DNA of 64,000 bases. It comes from Thermohalobaculum sp039816045 (GTDB lineage: Bacteria > Pseudomonadota > Alphaproteobacteria > Rhodobacterales > Rhodobacteraceae). How positions within the stretch are numbered: the first letter of the stretch is position 1; every line of letters begins with the position of its first letter. The translations under genes and the position numbers were made by a program. Where the stretch lies: assembly GCA_039816045.1 (NCBI GenBank), contig JBCBYB010000002.1:124001-188000 (forward strand), written 5' to 3'. The notes under the pieces are model-generated. The model did not search any database. It saw only the letters and a program-made list of their open reading frames with translations, and was not told the DNA's origin. Of this stretch, positions 1 to 12,884 are shown piece after piece.

Positions 1-150
1 GGCGGCAGCCTGGGCGGGCAGGATCTCAGGCGCGCGACCACGGCGCAGCACCGCAACCTCCAGGAACCCGAGCCACGGGACGCCGAGGGGACGGGCCCCC
101 TGTCGGTCCGCCCCACAGGGAATGGGCATGGCATAGGCTTCCTGCGGCAT
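1..150 (-). CDS. Partial hypothetical protein, N-terminal 50 residues
   Basis: A minus-strand frame opens with ATG at 150 (MPQEAYAMPIPCGADRQ...) and runs without a stop off the left edge of the window. A second in-frame ATG lies seven codons in. I recognise no family in the 50 visible residues. It would be divergent from the sulfur-assimilation genes and would share the AT-rich region at 171-300 as promoter. The frame could be open by chance in GC-rich DNA, so this is tentative. Confidence 0.25.
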   Translation of the reverse strand, partial: MPQEAYAMPIPCGADRQGARPLGVPWLGFLEVAVLRRGRAPEILPAQAAA

Positions 151-170
151 TGCGCCGAGATACCGTGACC

Positions 171-300
171 GGAGGGGCGCTGCAATGGCATTATAACACA
201 CTTGCTTTTTGGATTATAATTTCTTACCTTACTCCTAGATGTATTTTCTTGATTTCCACATATCAGACGCCTAGTTCTGACACACGCGGCACGCGCCGAA
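171..300. promoter_or_regulatory. AT-rich intergenic region upstream of the sulfur-assimilation genes
   Basis: This stretch is markedly richer in A and T than anything nearby. It contains two copies of ATTATAA (190-196 and 213-219), the second inside the near-palindrome ATTATAAT. No gene is supported here. By position it should carry the promoter and any operator of the 352-3595 operon, and possibly of a divergent gene to the left. No spaced -35/-10 pair is convincing, so the promoter assignment rests on composition and location. Confidence 0.35.
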
Positions 301-351
301 TGGACAATCCACGCCCTCTCGCGGCGACAAGCACCTGATCGGAGACAGGCG

Positions 352-663
352 ATGACCAAAGCCTTCAAACCGCAGATCCTCACGGCCAACGACCTGATCG
401 AGGGCGACAGCGTGTTCTTCGCGACCGGCGGCTGGAGCCGGGACGTCGCTGAAGCCCGCGTGGCGACCACCCCGGAGGAGGTCACCCTGCTCGAGGAAGC
501 CGGACGGCTCGAGGAGGTCGAGAACCGCGTCGTCGGCGCCTATCTGGTGGCCGTGAGCCTCGAGACCGGCGCGCCTGTGCCCGTGCTGCGGCGCGAGCAG
601 ATCCGCGCGGACCGCGCACCGACCTTCGCCTATGCCCCGGCCGAGGTTGCCCGCGCGGCCTGA
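352..663 (+). CDS. DUF2849 domain-containing protein
   Basis: This 103-residue protein matches the small DUF2849 family, which in alphaproteobacteria sits immediately upstream of the assimilatory sulfite/nitrite reductase gene. It begins MTKAFKPQILTANDLIEGD and carries the family's G-x-VFF-...-GGWS pattern near residues 19-33. A GGAGA ribosome site precedes the ATG at good spacing. The next gene follows after 23 bases, so co-transcription is likely. The biochemical role is unknown; from its constant genomic partners a role in sulfite reduction is inferred. The siroheme synthase gene (cysG), often just upstream in relatives, is not visible in the 350 bases before it. Confidence 0.85.
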   Translation: MTKAFKPQILTANDLIEGDSVFFATGGWSRDVAEARVATTPEEVTLLEEAGRLEEVENRVVGAYLVAVSLETGAPVPVLRREQIRADRAPTFAYAPAEVARAA

Positions 664-686
664 ACAGGCCCTGGGAGGAGAGCGCG

Positions 687-2322
<1,636 letters not shown>

Positions 2323-2336
<14 letters not shown>

Positions 2337-2814
2337 TCGAACCGGCGTGATCGACGACCTCTGGCCGCGCATCGGCGAGGAGGACCCGCTGCCCGAGGCG
2401 GGCCGCGCGCTGGTCGACTATCGCCGGCTCGGAGAGGCGGCGAAGACCGGGCTGGAGCTCGGCTTGCACCTGCCGAACGACACCGAGCCGGATGCGCTGG
2501 TCGACCGGTTCGGGCGGCTCGCGTTGATCTCGGTGGAGTTCCCGAGCTTTGCCGACGGGCGCGGCTTCTCCATCGGGCGGTGCCTGCGTGACCGTGGCTT
2601 TGCCGGGCGTCTGCGCGCCTCGGGTCCGGTGATCGCGGATCAGTTCGCCTACCTCCTGGAAGTCGGCTTTGACGAGGTCGCCGTGGCCGACAGCGTCGCG
2701 GCCCGGCAAGGGGTGGAGAGCTGGTTGGCGGCCCTCGGAGAGATCACGCTCGGCTACCAGCGCGGCATCGGCCGGCCCTCGATCCTGGACCAGCGCCGCT
2801 CGGCCCATGGCTGA
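2323..2814 (+). CDS. DUF934 domain-containing protein
   Basis: This 163-residue protein belongs to the DUF934 family, found between sulfite reductase and cysH in many proteobacteria. The characteristic stretch GRGFSIGRCLRDRGF (about residues 80-94) is clear. I chose the ATG at 2323 because it is preceded by AGGAGG at 2311-2316 and overlaps the end of the reductase gene by 14 bases. The open frame extends upstream to 2275, but those codons lie inside the reductase gene. No catalytic motif is recognised. Context suggests an accessory role in sulfite reduction. Confidence 0.85.
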
Positions 2815-3595
2815 ACGCCTGAAGGTGCCGACGCCTTCGCGCCGCATGGGCGCGCGGGCCGCGGCCGCAGTGCTTTCCCGGCTCCACCGCGACAGCGAGG
2901 CCGAGGACGTGCTCGCCGACGTGATCCACGGCGAGTACCCCGGTGGCACCGCACTTGTCTCCTCCTTCGGGGCGGAATCCGCGGTGCTGCTGCACATGAT
3001 CAGCCGGATCGCGCCGGATCTCCCGGTGCTGTTTCTCGAGACCGGCATGCTGTTCCCGGCCACGCTCGCCTACCAGCAGCGCCTCGCCCGAGAGCTCGGG
3101 CTGCGCGACGTCCGTTTGATCCGCCCGGATCCCGAAGAGCTGGCCGAGGATGACCCGCTTGGCGAGCTCCACAGCTATGCGCCCGACGCGTGCTGCCATC
3201 TGCGCAAGACGCTGCCGCTCCGCCGTGCCCTGGCGCCGTTCGAGGCCTGGATCTCCGGGCGGAAGCGGTTCCAAACCGCAGAGCGGAGCGCGATCGAGAT
3301 CTTCGAGGTGGAGCAGGACACCGGCCGAGCGCGGCTGAAGGTCAATCCGCTGGCCAGCTGGTCCGCCACCCGGCTGCGCGCCTATATGGCCCGGCACGCG
3401 CTTCCGGCCCATCCGCTGGTCGCGCGCGGCTATCTCTCCACCGGCTGCATGCCCTGCACGAGCCCTGTCAAACCCGGCGAGGACCCGCGCGCCGGGCGCT
3501 GGCGCGGGCGTGCCAAGGCCGAGTGCGGCATCCACATCGATGCCGGAGTGGTGAGGCGGCCCGCGGGCCATCCCGCCTCGCCGCCGCCCCGCTGA
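2807..3595 (+). CDS. cysH: Phosphoadenylyl/adenylyl-sulfate reductase
   Basis: This 262-residue enzyme reduces activated sulfate (APS or PAPS) to sulfite using thioredoxin or glutaredoxin. It shows the P-loop-like SSFGAESAVLLHM segment near residues 50-62. It also has the paired cysteines C129-C130 (DACCHLRK) with C214-x2-C217 (GCMPC), which ligate a [4Fe-4S] cluster and mark the APS-reductase type. A further cysteine in AKAECGIH near the C-terminus is the likely catalytic one. I started at ATG 2807, overlapping the DUF934 stop by 8 bases; the frame is open further upstream but has no support there. It closes the sulfur operon and supplies sulfite to the reductase encoded upstream. Confidence 0.92.
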   Translation: MAERLKVPTPSRRMGARAAAAVLSRLHRDSEAEDVLADVIHGEYPGGTALVSSFGAESAVLLHMISRIAPDLPVLFLETGMLFPATLAYQQRLARELGLRDVRLIRPDPEELAEDDPLGELHSYAPDACCHLRKTLPLRRALAPFEAWISGRKRFQTAERSAIEIFEVEQDTGRARLKVNPLASWSATRLRAYMARHALPAHPLVARGYLSTGCMPCTSPVKPGEDPRAGRWRGRAKAECGIHIDAGVVRRPAGHPASPPPR

Positions 3596-4379
3596 GCGCG
3601 CGCAACCGACACCACCCCCGCGAACAGGTCGAGCACACAGGTCTTCCCCTATTCCAAAGGATAGCGGGCTGTCCGATCAGAGCGGCACGCTATCCCCCCG
3701 CCCGCACCACAGCCGGCACCACATGGGGTAGACAATCCTTGGTCAGCGATGAGCGGGCCGGAAACAAGGATAGCGACCCCATGATCCACTCAGCCTCTTT
3801 CTACGCAGTCGCTCTGACAATGAGACTGGGGTGCATCGGCGTGATACTGCTGGCCGAGGCGAGCCTTTTTCTGGATGCAGATGTTCCCCCGGACACGCTG
3901 TTGAAGATCGCCATCGCGCTCGGACTGGTGCTGGTTCTGGGCCTGCTGGCCTTCAGCCGGAGAGCGTCCCTCCGCTCACTCCCAGGGGTCGGTGGCGCGC
4001 CCGTGCTTTCGTAGTGGACGGCGGTGGCGGGACCGAGGTCAGTGGCGGTCTCGTCAGCGAAGGGCAAGGGGCGGTCCTCGTTCCACACAGCCCCACCGGT
4101 CTCGGTCGCACTCTGGCTTACCCTCCAGGCGACCGAGACCCCACGCTCTCCCTCGCGCTCGTCAACGATCAGCCAGCGCCTTAAATGCATTCCCGGATAT
4201 CCGCCGCCCCCTTGCGCACAGCGCTCGCCCTTGCCAGATCGTCCCTCTCCTTCGCGGTCTGATCCCGGTTGACAGTGACATCGCGAGCCTTTGCGGAGCT
4301 CGAGCTGTCACAGCGAAAGGGGTCGATCGACCCGTTCCGAGCAAAGGTGATTTCGTCGCCCGTTATGAACTGCGAGGAG
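3596..4379. other. Gene-poor region between cysH and an IS relic
   Basis: About 780 bases contain no recognisable conserved gene. Several open frames on both strands have low-complexity, arginine/serine-rich translations typical of chance frames in GC-rich DNA. The only plausible coding segment is the small hydrophobic frame at 3781-4014, listed separately. The region borders transposase debris and may be the scar of past insertions and deletions. Confidence 0.5.
3781..4014 (+). CDS. Possible small membrane protein (77 aa)
   Basis: From ATG 3781 the translation has two hydrophobic stretches, about residues 13-31 (MRLGCIGVILLAEASLFL) and 40-58 (LLKIAIALGLVLVLGLLAF), separated by a short polar loop, with a basic C-terminal tail. 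This looks like a two-helix inner-membrane protein. The longer open frame beginning at 3190 overlaps cysH and is not credible, so the gene, if real, starts here. There is no strong ribosome site. I recognise no family. Confidence 0.35.
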   Translation: MIHSASFYAVALTMRLGCIGVILLAEASLFLDADVPPDTLLKIAIALGLVLVLGLLAFSRRASLRSLPGVGGAPVLS

Positions 4380-4910
4380 TTACGCGGCGAGTGTACGGCG
4401 CGCATTGCATAGGTTGATGATGGCGGCGACGGCGCGGAGCATTCCGGCGATGACAGCGGGCGCGCCTCGGAGCAGGAGCGCCAAGAGGCGCCGGAACCAT
4501 GCCAGGAGCAGCCTGCAGGTGTGGCCGATGGCGCAGAGGATGGCGCAGAGGATGGCGTTGACGGCGTCGCCCTCGGGACCGCTGAGCTGGTTTCGCTCGA
4601 GCAGGTCGTCGGCTTTCATGTGACCGAGCACGGGCTCGTTGCCGTTCCGGCGACGCATCTCGCGGCGGATGGTGGGCGATGTCACACCGCGGCTGTGGGA
4701 AACCACGACCTGCAGCCCGTCGCGCGCGACGCCGTGTCCTCGATGACCACGATCGACATAGGCGCGGCGGGCCTTGCGGCCGGTGAGACGCGCGACGCGG
4801 GCATAGGACTGGCGCAGCGCCACGCCGTGCTTGCGCGCAAGGGCTACGAGACGCTCGACAGCGCGCAGCATCAGATGGCAGTCGGCGATGTGCATCAACG
4901 TCGGCGTTCA
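4380..4910 (-). pseudogene. IS5-family transposase remnant, internally deleted
   Basis: The minus-strand frame preserves pieces of an IS5-type DDE transposase. An upstream piece reads like the central region (AVERLVALARKHGVALRQSY). It then jumps directly to the C-terminal region with RRAYVDRGHRGHG and EPVLGHMKADDLLERNQL, ending in a hydrophobic RLLLAWFRRLLALLL tail. Roughly a hundred residues normally lying between these parts are missing, as is the N-terminal third, so the gene cannot be functional. A four-residue tandem duplication (ILCAILCA) is also present. It marks an old insertion next to gyrA. Confidence 0.7.
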
Positions 4911-5191
4911 CCCGGGATTGATACCGCGCAAGGCTTTGGTCGACAGCGCGTATAAGCGGGATGAGCCCGACGCTTGACTGGGGACGCGTGCAGGCAGCTA
5001 CAAAGCCGATAAGCAGCAGTGGTCTCCCGGGACGCCACCATCAATCACGTACTCCCCTTACATTTTGCCGCATAAGCCGGGCCGCATAGCACGCAGCGCG
5101 CCAGCCTTTCGCTTTCACGAAAACAAGCCATGAGCGAGGACCGGCAAAGCGGTCCGAGTTGGTCTTGACCCGACCCACTCTCGGCGAGCGT

Positions 5192-7954
<2,763 letters not shown>

Positions 7955-8081
7955 TCGAGCACTCCTAACAGGTCTCTCGCGAACCGGGTCCCGGATCGCA
8001 CCATTTTATACGACGCTTGTGCGACGGGGGCAACGGCAGCGCCCCTAGGTCTTGTGGTGAGACGAGGCGAACGCCACCAGA

Positions 8082-8837
8082 TCAGAAGAGCGCCCGCCGG
8101 AGGAGATTGAGCCCCACCAGGAGAAAGAACAAAAGCACCACCGTTCGGAACCGATCGGCGTCCAACAGGCGCCTCAGCCGCTCCCCAAGGGCAAAGCCCG
8201 CCAGCGCCGGAAGGATGAGCAGCACCGAGAAGACCGCCGTCTCGGCTGTGAGCATCCCGCTATAGGCAAAACCGAACCCGAGCGGGAGGTTGCCGAGCAG
8301 GATCATCACACCGGTGGCGCGCACGAACTCGTCCTTCGGCACGCGCCGCGCCAAGAGATAGGCGACCATGGTGGGCGCCCAGATCGAGGTGAGCCCGCCG
8401 ATCACGCCCGAGACAGTGCCGAGGGTGACCTGCGCCGCGCGGTCGAACCGATCCGGCAAGGCGGGCGGGCGCCAGGCGAGGTTGCTGACACTGAAGAGGA
8501 TCACCACACAGCCGAGCGCCGCCATCAGCGTCTCGGGGGCCAGCCGGGCAGTCACGAGGGCGCTGACCACCCCGATCACGCAGCAGAGACAGAGGATGAA
8601 GGGCAGATAGCGCCGGAGCGCACCCAGCGCATCGCCGCTCCGCCAGACCTGCCAGACATTCGCGGCGATCGAGGGCACGACGACCAGCGCGATGGCGGTT
8701 TTCGGCTCGATCGCCTGGGAGAGGAGCGCCACCGACGCCGTGGGCAGGCCAATGCCCACCGTTCCCTTCACGGTGCCCGCGAGGAGATAGGCGAGAAGCG
8801 CGAGGGCCACGATCTCGGGCGGGAAGGGCAGGCTCAA
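8082..8837 (-). CDS. TauE/SafE family membrane transporter
   Basis: This 251-residue polytopic membrane protein has about seven or eight hydrophobic helices. It begins LALLAYLLAGTVKGTVGIG, the hallmark N-terminal motif of the TauE/SafE (DUF81) family of putative sulfite, sulfoacetate or other anion exporters. A second repeat-like motif, GTVSGVIGGLTSIWAP near residues 140-155, matches the internal duplication of the family. The substrate cannot be read from sequence. A sulfur link with the cys genes 5 kb away is possible but not shown by operon structure. It ends 244 bases before gyrA's start and begins 10 bases after the ssb stop, so it is probably co-transcribed with ssb. Confidence 0.85.
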   Translation of the reverse strand: MSLPFPPEIVALALLAYLLAGTVKGTVGIGLPTASVALLSQAIEPKTAIALVVVPSIAANVWQVWRSGDALGALRRYLPFILCLCCVIGVVSALVTARLAPETLMAALGCVVILFSVSNLAWRPPALPDRFDRAAQVTLGTVSGVIGGLTSIWAPTMVAYLLARRVPKDEFVRATGVMILLGNLPLGFGFAYSGMLTAETAVFSVLLILPALAGFALGERLRRLLDADRFRTVVLLFFLLVGLNLLRRALF

Positions 8838-8846
8838 AGCGGGGCG

Positions 8847-9371
8847 TCAGAACGGGATTTCGTCATCCATATCGCCGCGGCCGCCACCACCGCCGCCGCC
8901 GAAGCCGCCGCCACCTCCGCCGCCGCCGCCGCCACGGTCATCGCCATACCCGCCACCGCCGCTGTAGCCGCCGCCTCCACCGCTGCCGCCGCCAAAGCCG
9001 CCCCCGCCGCCGCCTTCACCACGGCTGTCGAGCAGCGTCAGTTCCGAGCGATACGGGCGCAGCACCACCTCGGTCGAGTAACGGTCCTGGCCGTTCTGGT
9101 CCTGCCATTTGCGGGTCTCGAGCTGACCTTCGATATAGACCTTTGAGCCCTTACGCAGATACTGCTCGGCGACACGCGCCAAGGGTTCGGAGAAGATGGC
9201 CACCGAGTGCCATTCGGTCTTCTCGCGGCGCTCCCCGCTCTGCCGGTCCTTCCAGGTCTCCGATGTCGCGATGCGCAGATTGCAGACCTTCCCGCCGTTC
9301 TGGAAGCTCCGGACCTCCGGATCGCGGCCGAGATTGCCGATCAGGATCACCTTGTTGACACTGCCTGCCAT
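8847..9371 (-). CDS. ssb: Single-stranded DNA-binding protein
   Basis: This 174-residue protein coats single-stranded DNA during replication, recombination and repair. The N-terminal OB fold (about residues 4-112) begins MAGSVNKVILIGNLGRDPE and includes the WHSVAIF and GSKVYIEGQLETRKWQD segments. A glycine-rich low-complexity linker follows (about 118-165), encoded by long GCC/ACC-like runs visible on the plus strand. The acidic tip DDEIPF, which docks partner proteins, closes the chain. All family hallmarks are present. The downstream TauE/SafE gene follows closely on the same strand. Confidence 0.96.
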   Translation of the reverse strand: MAGSVNKVILIGNLGRDPEVRSFQNGGKVCNLRIATSETWKDRQSGERREKTEWHSVAIFSEPLARVAEQYLRKGSKVYIEGQLETRKWQDQNGQDRYSTEVVLRPYRSELTLLDSRGEGGGGGGFGGGSGGGGGYSGGGGYGDDRGGGGGGGGGGFGGGGGGGRGDMDDEIPF

Positions 9372-9461
9372 GGGTCTGCCTCCTCTGAGTCTCTCACGCC
9401 TGCCGCGCCCGACCCTAGCGGCCTGCCCAGCGCGATGCCAGCACCCGTAGAGGAGAACTGC

Positions 9462-10049
9462 TCAGCGGCTCGGGACCAATGCGACGACGCGTCGGCTGGT
9501 GGCCTCGATCAGAAGCACATCGCGGCCAACGCGGACATAGATCTCGCCGATCGGGGGCTCCGGCAGGCCATAGCTTCGCCAGTTGAGCGTGACCTGCGGA
9601 ACCCCGCGCCGCAGCGGTCGGCCGACAGCGAAAGGGGCGCTCGGCACATCCACACCGCGGGCCAGCGCAATGCTGCGCGGGGAGCGCGGATCGAGTGGCT
9701 CGGCCCCGGGAGCATCCGCCGGGACCGGCTCGGGCTCAACCGGATCGGCAGGCTCGGTCACCCCGCTCTCGGCGTTCCGCCGCATGCGGTCAAACGGGTG
9801 ATCCCGCTCGGTATACACGATCAAGGTCCCAGTCTTATGCCGGTGCCCGCGCTTTGGGCGGTGTCCGGTTCGGCCCGGTTTGCCGCCGCGCACGTGATCG
9901 GGACGGGTGAGCCCAGGGGGATCTGCCGGCACCGCGGGTTTGACCACCCCGGCCAGCGGGGTGTCGGCTGCGGCCCCACCCGGAAGCAGCAGCGTGAACA
10001 GGCAGACCGCGCACAGACCCCGCGGAAACAGATACTCCGGCCAGCGCAT
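9462..10049 (-). CDS. RcnB-like secreted protein
   Basis: The 195-residue product starts at ATG 10049, preceded by AGGAGG; the longer frame to 10115 lacks such a site. An N-terminal signal peptide is evident (basic residues, then LCAVCLFTLLLPGGAAA). The middle is proline-, arginine- and histidine-rich and probably disordered. The C-terminus (WRSYGLPEPPIGEIYVRVG then DVLLIEATSRRVVALV) resembles the RcnB fold, a periplasmic family named for nickel/cobalt homeostasis in E. coli. Most alphaproteobacterial members have no proven metal role. The histidine-rich central stretch (GHRPKRGHRHK) could bind metal, but this is inference. Confidence 0.6.
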   Translation of the reverse strand: MRWPEYLFPRGLCAVCLFTLLLPGGAAADTPLAGVVKPAVPADPPGLTRPDHVRGGKPGRTGHRPKRGHRHKTGTLIVYTERDHPFDRMRRNAESGVTEPADPVEPEPVPADAPGAEPLDPRSPRSIALARGVDVPSAPFAVGRPLRRGVPQVTLNWRSYGLPEPPIGEIYVRVGRDVLLIEATSRRVVALVPSR

Positions 10050-10192
10050 GGTGTCCTCCTGTTGCCGCTCGGCCCGATGCCAAGCAATCCTAACCCCGCA
10101 CCGCCAAGCGCACAATTGCGTACGGCGACCCGGCGCGGCATGGTCGGTATGTGTGCGTGAGGGAGCGCATGGTTCAACAGACAGAGGGCGGG

Positions 10193-10630
10193 ATGCGGCA
10201 ACGGCGGACGATGAGCCCTCTGGCGGCCCTGTGGACTGGCCTCACATTTGCCCTGTTGCTCGGTGCGATGCCGGGTGCCGCCCAAGACGCAGTGCCGATC
10301 AGCCCCCCGGCCTTCCGCGAGTATGCCGAGGGGTATACGCTCTATTTCTCCCATGAGGGCGCGGAGTTCGGGGCCGAGAGCTTCCTCTCCGGCGACCGCA
10401 GCATCTGGCGGTACGACAATGGCGAATGCGTGAACGGGACGTGGCACCCACGGGGCGCGCAGATCTGCTTTTCCTATGAGGACAATCCGCAGGATCTCTG
10501 CTGGCGGTTCTTGCGCGCGGGCGACGATCTGCTCGCACGCCTCCTTGGGGACGGCCCGGATGCGGGGATGGAACTCCGTGTCGTGCGGCGCGACCGGTTC
10601 CCTTTGCTCTGTGCGGGACCGGGCGCCTGA
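10193..10630 (+). CDS. Secreted protein of unknown function
   Basis: The 145-residue product has a clear signal peptide (LAALWTGLTFALLLGAMPGAAQ). A mature part of about 115 residues follows, with four cysteines (in GECVNG, QICFSY, DLCWRF and LLCAG) that could form disulfides in the periplasm. The central pattern W-RYDNGECVNGTWHPRG-QICFSYED recalls small periplasmic proteins common in Rhodobacterales, but I cannot name a family. An ATG at 10169 with a GAGGGAG site is an alternative start; 10193 gives the more typical signal peptide. It is divergent from the RcnB-like gene, so the two share about 100-140 bases of promoter region. Confidence 0.6.
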   Translation: MRQRRTMSPLAALWTGLTFALLLGAMPGAAQDAVPISPPAFREYAEGYTLYFSHEGAEFGAESFLSGDRSIWRYDNGECVNGTWHPRGAQICFSYEDNPQDLCWRFLRAGDDLLARLLGDGPDAGMELRVVRRDRFPLLCAGPGA

Positions 10631-10636
10631 GTGGGG

Positions 10637-10930
10637 TCAGTCAGCCCCCTCGACAACGGTGATATAGGCGTCCCCGGCCCCCACGCGCTCCGCCTTGGCA
10701 GCGGCGTATTCGGGGGAGTTCCAACACGCCAGGGCGATCTCGTAGCTCGGGAACTCGATGATCACATGGCGCACGCGGCCTTGTGCGCCTTCGACCTCCT
10801 CGGCCTGTCCGCCGCGGGCGAGGAACCGCGCACCGTATTTTGCAAACGGCACCGCGTTGGCCTCGCGATAGCGGCCATAGGCCTCCGCGTCGGTCACAAC
10901 GACGTGCCCCATCCAATACCCTTTGGACAT
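10637..10930 (-). CDS. DUF1330 domain-containing protein
   Basis: This 97-residue protein is a ferredoxin-like-fold (dimeric alpha/beta barrel) DUF1330 member. It begins MSKGYWMGHVVVTDAEAYGRYREAN and carries the family pattern ARFLARGGQ...VIIEFPSYEIALACWNSPEY. A GGAGA site precedes the ATG. It lies next to a second DUF1330 gene of similar length, so the pair arose by tandem duplication. The family has no established reaction. Confidence 0.88.
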   Translation of the reverse strand: MSKGYWMGHVVVTDAEAYGRYREANAVPFAKYGARFLARGGQAEEVEGAQGRVRHVIIEFPSYEIALACWNSPEYAAAKAERVGAGDAYITVVEGAD

Positions 10931-11048
10931 AACGTTCTCCTGTCTTGCCGCCCTGCGGTCTCGAGGGCCCAGCCACCCCAGCCGATCGGGTGCCCTGAGG
11001 ATGCGTGCCGCCCTCAGTCGGCCTCGGGACGGCGAGTTTGGTGTGGCG

Positions 11049-11345
11049 TCAGTCGCCGAGCCCTTCGGTGATCACGATGGTCGCCTGGCTGACCGGCAAA
11101 CGGTGCTGCCGCGCGGCCTGGTATTCCTCGGAGTTCCAGCAGTCGAGCGCGGCCTGATAGCTCGGGAATTCGATCACCACATGGCGGGAGCGGCCCATGG
11201 CGCCCTCCATCTCGGTCGCTGCCCCGCCACGGGCGAGAAACTTGGCGCCGAAGCGCTCGAAGACCGGGCGGGCGCCCTCGACATAGAGCGGATAGGGCGT
11301 GGCGTCGTCGATCTCGACATGGGCGACCCAATAGGCTTTGGGCAT
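11049..11345 (-). CDS. DUF1330 domain-containing protein (paralogue)
   Basis: This 98-residue paralogue of the neighbouring gene begins MPKAYWVAHVEIDDATPYPLY and keeps the same core (FGAKFLARGG, HVVIEFPSYQAALDCWNSEEY). I start at ATG 11345 with GGAGA upstream; the open frame to 11483 overlaps xseA and is not supported. It lies 22 bases downstream of the xseA stop on the same strand and 118 bases upstream of its paralogue, so all three could be transcribed together. Function is unknown. Confidence 0.88.
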   Translation of the reverse strand: MPKAYWVAHVEIDDATPYPLYVEGARPVFERFGAKFLARGGAATEMEGAMGRSRHVVIEFPSYQAALDCWNSEEYQAARQHRLPVSQATIVITEGLGD

Positions 11346-11367
11346 GGCGGTTCTCCTCTGGTGCGGG

Positions 11368-12825
11368 TCAGCCGGACGGGTCGTCCGGTCCGAACAGGGT
11401 GGGCTGCGCATCGGGTGCGGGCTTGGGCTTCTTGGCGCGCCTTTTCGGCGGCGCCTCGCCGCGGGTGACGGCCACGCGGCCATCGTCGAACTCGATCTCC
11501 AACGCCGCGGCTTCGGGGACTGCGCTGGCCCGGGTCACCACGCCCTCCGGCCCCCGCACGATGGCGAACCCGCGGGCGAGCACCTGGCGATGGCCGAGGG
11601 TGTTGAGGGTCCGCCCGAGGCCCGCAACGCGGTCCGCCATGCGCTCGACCCGATCGGTCAGCAGCCGTGGGGCGAGGCGCGGGGAGACCCGGTCGAGGCT
11701 GCGGGTGGCGAGTGCGACCCGGCGGGCCAGACGCTCCGGCAGCCGGTCTGCGACCCGTTGGAGCCGCACGGTCGCGCGCTCCAGCAGGGCGTCGGGCCGC
11801 GGCATCCGGGCAAGCACCGTGTCGAGCCGCTGCTGACGCGCCTCGATCAACGCCTCCGGCCGGGGCAGAGCGCGGGAGAGATCGGCGAGCCGCTGCCGTG
11901 CCAGCTCCATCCGCCGGGCGAGCGCGCGGATCCGCCGCCCTTCGAGATCGGCGACGCCCGCCATGAGATCGGCCCGCACGGGAACCGCCATCTCGGCGGC
12001 GGCAGTCGGCGTCGGCGCCCGGCGGTCGGCGGCATAATCGATGAGCGTGGTGTCGGTCTCGTGCCCCACGGCCGAGATCAGCGGGATCGTGGAGGCCGCG
12101 GCGGCCCGCACCACCGGCTCCTCGTTGAAGCCCCAGAGATCCTCGACCGAGCCGCCGCCCCGCGCCACGATCACCACATCGGGCCTGGGCACGGGGCCGC
12201 CCTCCGGCAACGCCGAGAACCCGCGGATCGCTGCCGCGACCTCGCCCGCACAGGCCTGGCCCTGCACTGCCACGGGCCAAAGCAGCACCTCGACCGGGAA
12301 CCGCTCCGACAGCCGGTGAAGGATGTCCCGGATCACGGCGCCTGAGGGAGACGTCACCACCCCGATCACCCGCGGCAGGAAGGGCAGCGGGCGCTTGCGC
12401 TCCTCGGCGAACAGGCCCTCCTTCGCGAGTGCGGCCTTCAGTTTCTCGAGCCTGGCGAGCAGTGCGCCTTCGCCGGCCCAGGCCAGGCTCTCGATCACGA
12501 TCTGGTATTTCGACTGCCCGGGAAAGGTGGTGAGGCGGCCCGTCGCGATGACCTCGGCGCCCTCTTCCGGTTGCACCGCAAGCCGTGCCGCCTGCCCTTT
12601 CCACACGACGCCCGAAAGCACCGAGCGTTCGTCCTTCAGATCGAGGTAGATGTGCCCCGAGCGTGGCCGGGAGACCCGCCCGATCTCGCCCCGCACCCGG
12701 ACATGGCCGAACTCGCCCTCGACCATGCGCTTGACCGCACCCGAGAGCTCGCTGACCGTGAATTCCGGCGCGTTGCCCCCTCGATTGACGGGGTCGGGGT
12801 CATCCTCGATAAGGCTGTCGGACAC
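11368..12825 (-). CDS. xseA: Exodeoxyribonuclease VII large subunit
   Basis: This 485-residue subunit pairs with XseB to degrade single-stranded DNA into short oligonucleotides. The N-terminal OB-fold domain (about residues 22-115) shows VRGEIGRVSRPRSGHIYLDLKD. The catalytic core has the family signatures GVVTSPSGAVIRDILH, VIVARGGGSVEDLWGFNEE and SAVGHETDTTLIDYAAD. A long coiled-coil region (about 290-400) follows, then an RGFAIVR segment. The basic-proline tail ends in PTLFGPDDPSG. It is divergent from purD, with about 60 bases between the starts. Confidence 0.96.
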   Translation of the reverse strand: MSDSLIEDDPDPVNRGGNAPEFTVSELSGAVKRMVEGEFGHVRVRGEIGRVSRPRSGHIYLDLKDERSVLSGVVWKGQAARLAVQPEEGAEVIATGRLTTFPGQSKYQIVIESLAWAGEGALLARLEKLKAALAKEGLFAEERKRPLPFLPRVIGVVTSPSGAVIRDILHRLSERFPVEVLLWPVAVQGQACAGEVAAAIRGFSALPEGGPVPRPDVVIVARGGGSVEDLWGFNEEPVVRAAAASTIPLISAVGHETDTTLIDYAADRRAPTPTAAAEMAVPVRADLMAGVADLEGRRIRALARRMELARQRLADLSRALPRPEALIEARQQRLDTVLARMPRPDALLERATVRLQRVADRLPERLARRVALATRSLDRVSPRLAPRLLTDRVERMADRVAGLGRTLNTLGHRQVLARGFAIVRGPEGVVTRASAVPEAAALEIEFDDGRVAVTRGEAPPKRRAKKPKPAPDAQPTLFGPDDPSG

Positions 12826-12884
12826 GGGGCGGGCTCCTTTGGCGCCAGCCTATCGCGGCGGCGGCGCCGGAGAAAGGGGGAGCC

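Noticed and set aside
3190..4014. 274-codon plus-strand open frame reaching from within cysH to the small membrane ORF
   Set aside because: Its first two thirds overlap cysH in another frame and are arginine/alanine-rich noise. Only the part from 3781 looks protein-like.
8870..9020. Dense GCC/ACC-type repeats that might suggest a repeat array
   Set aside because: They encode the glycine-rich linker of SSB and are not a DNA-level repeat element or CRISPR.
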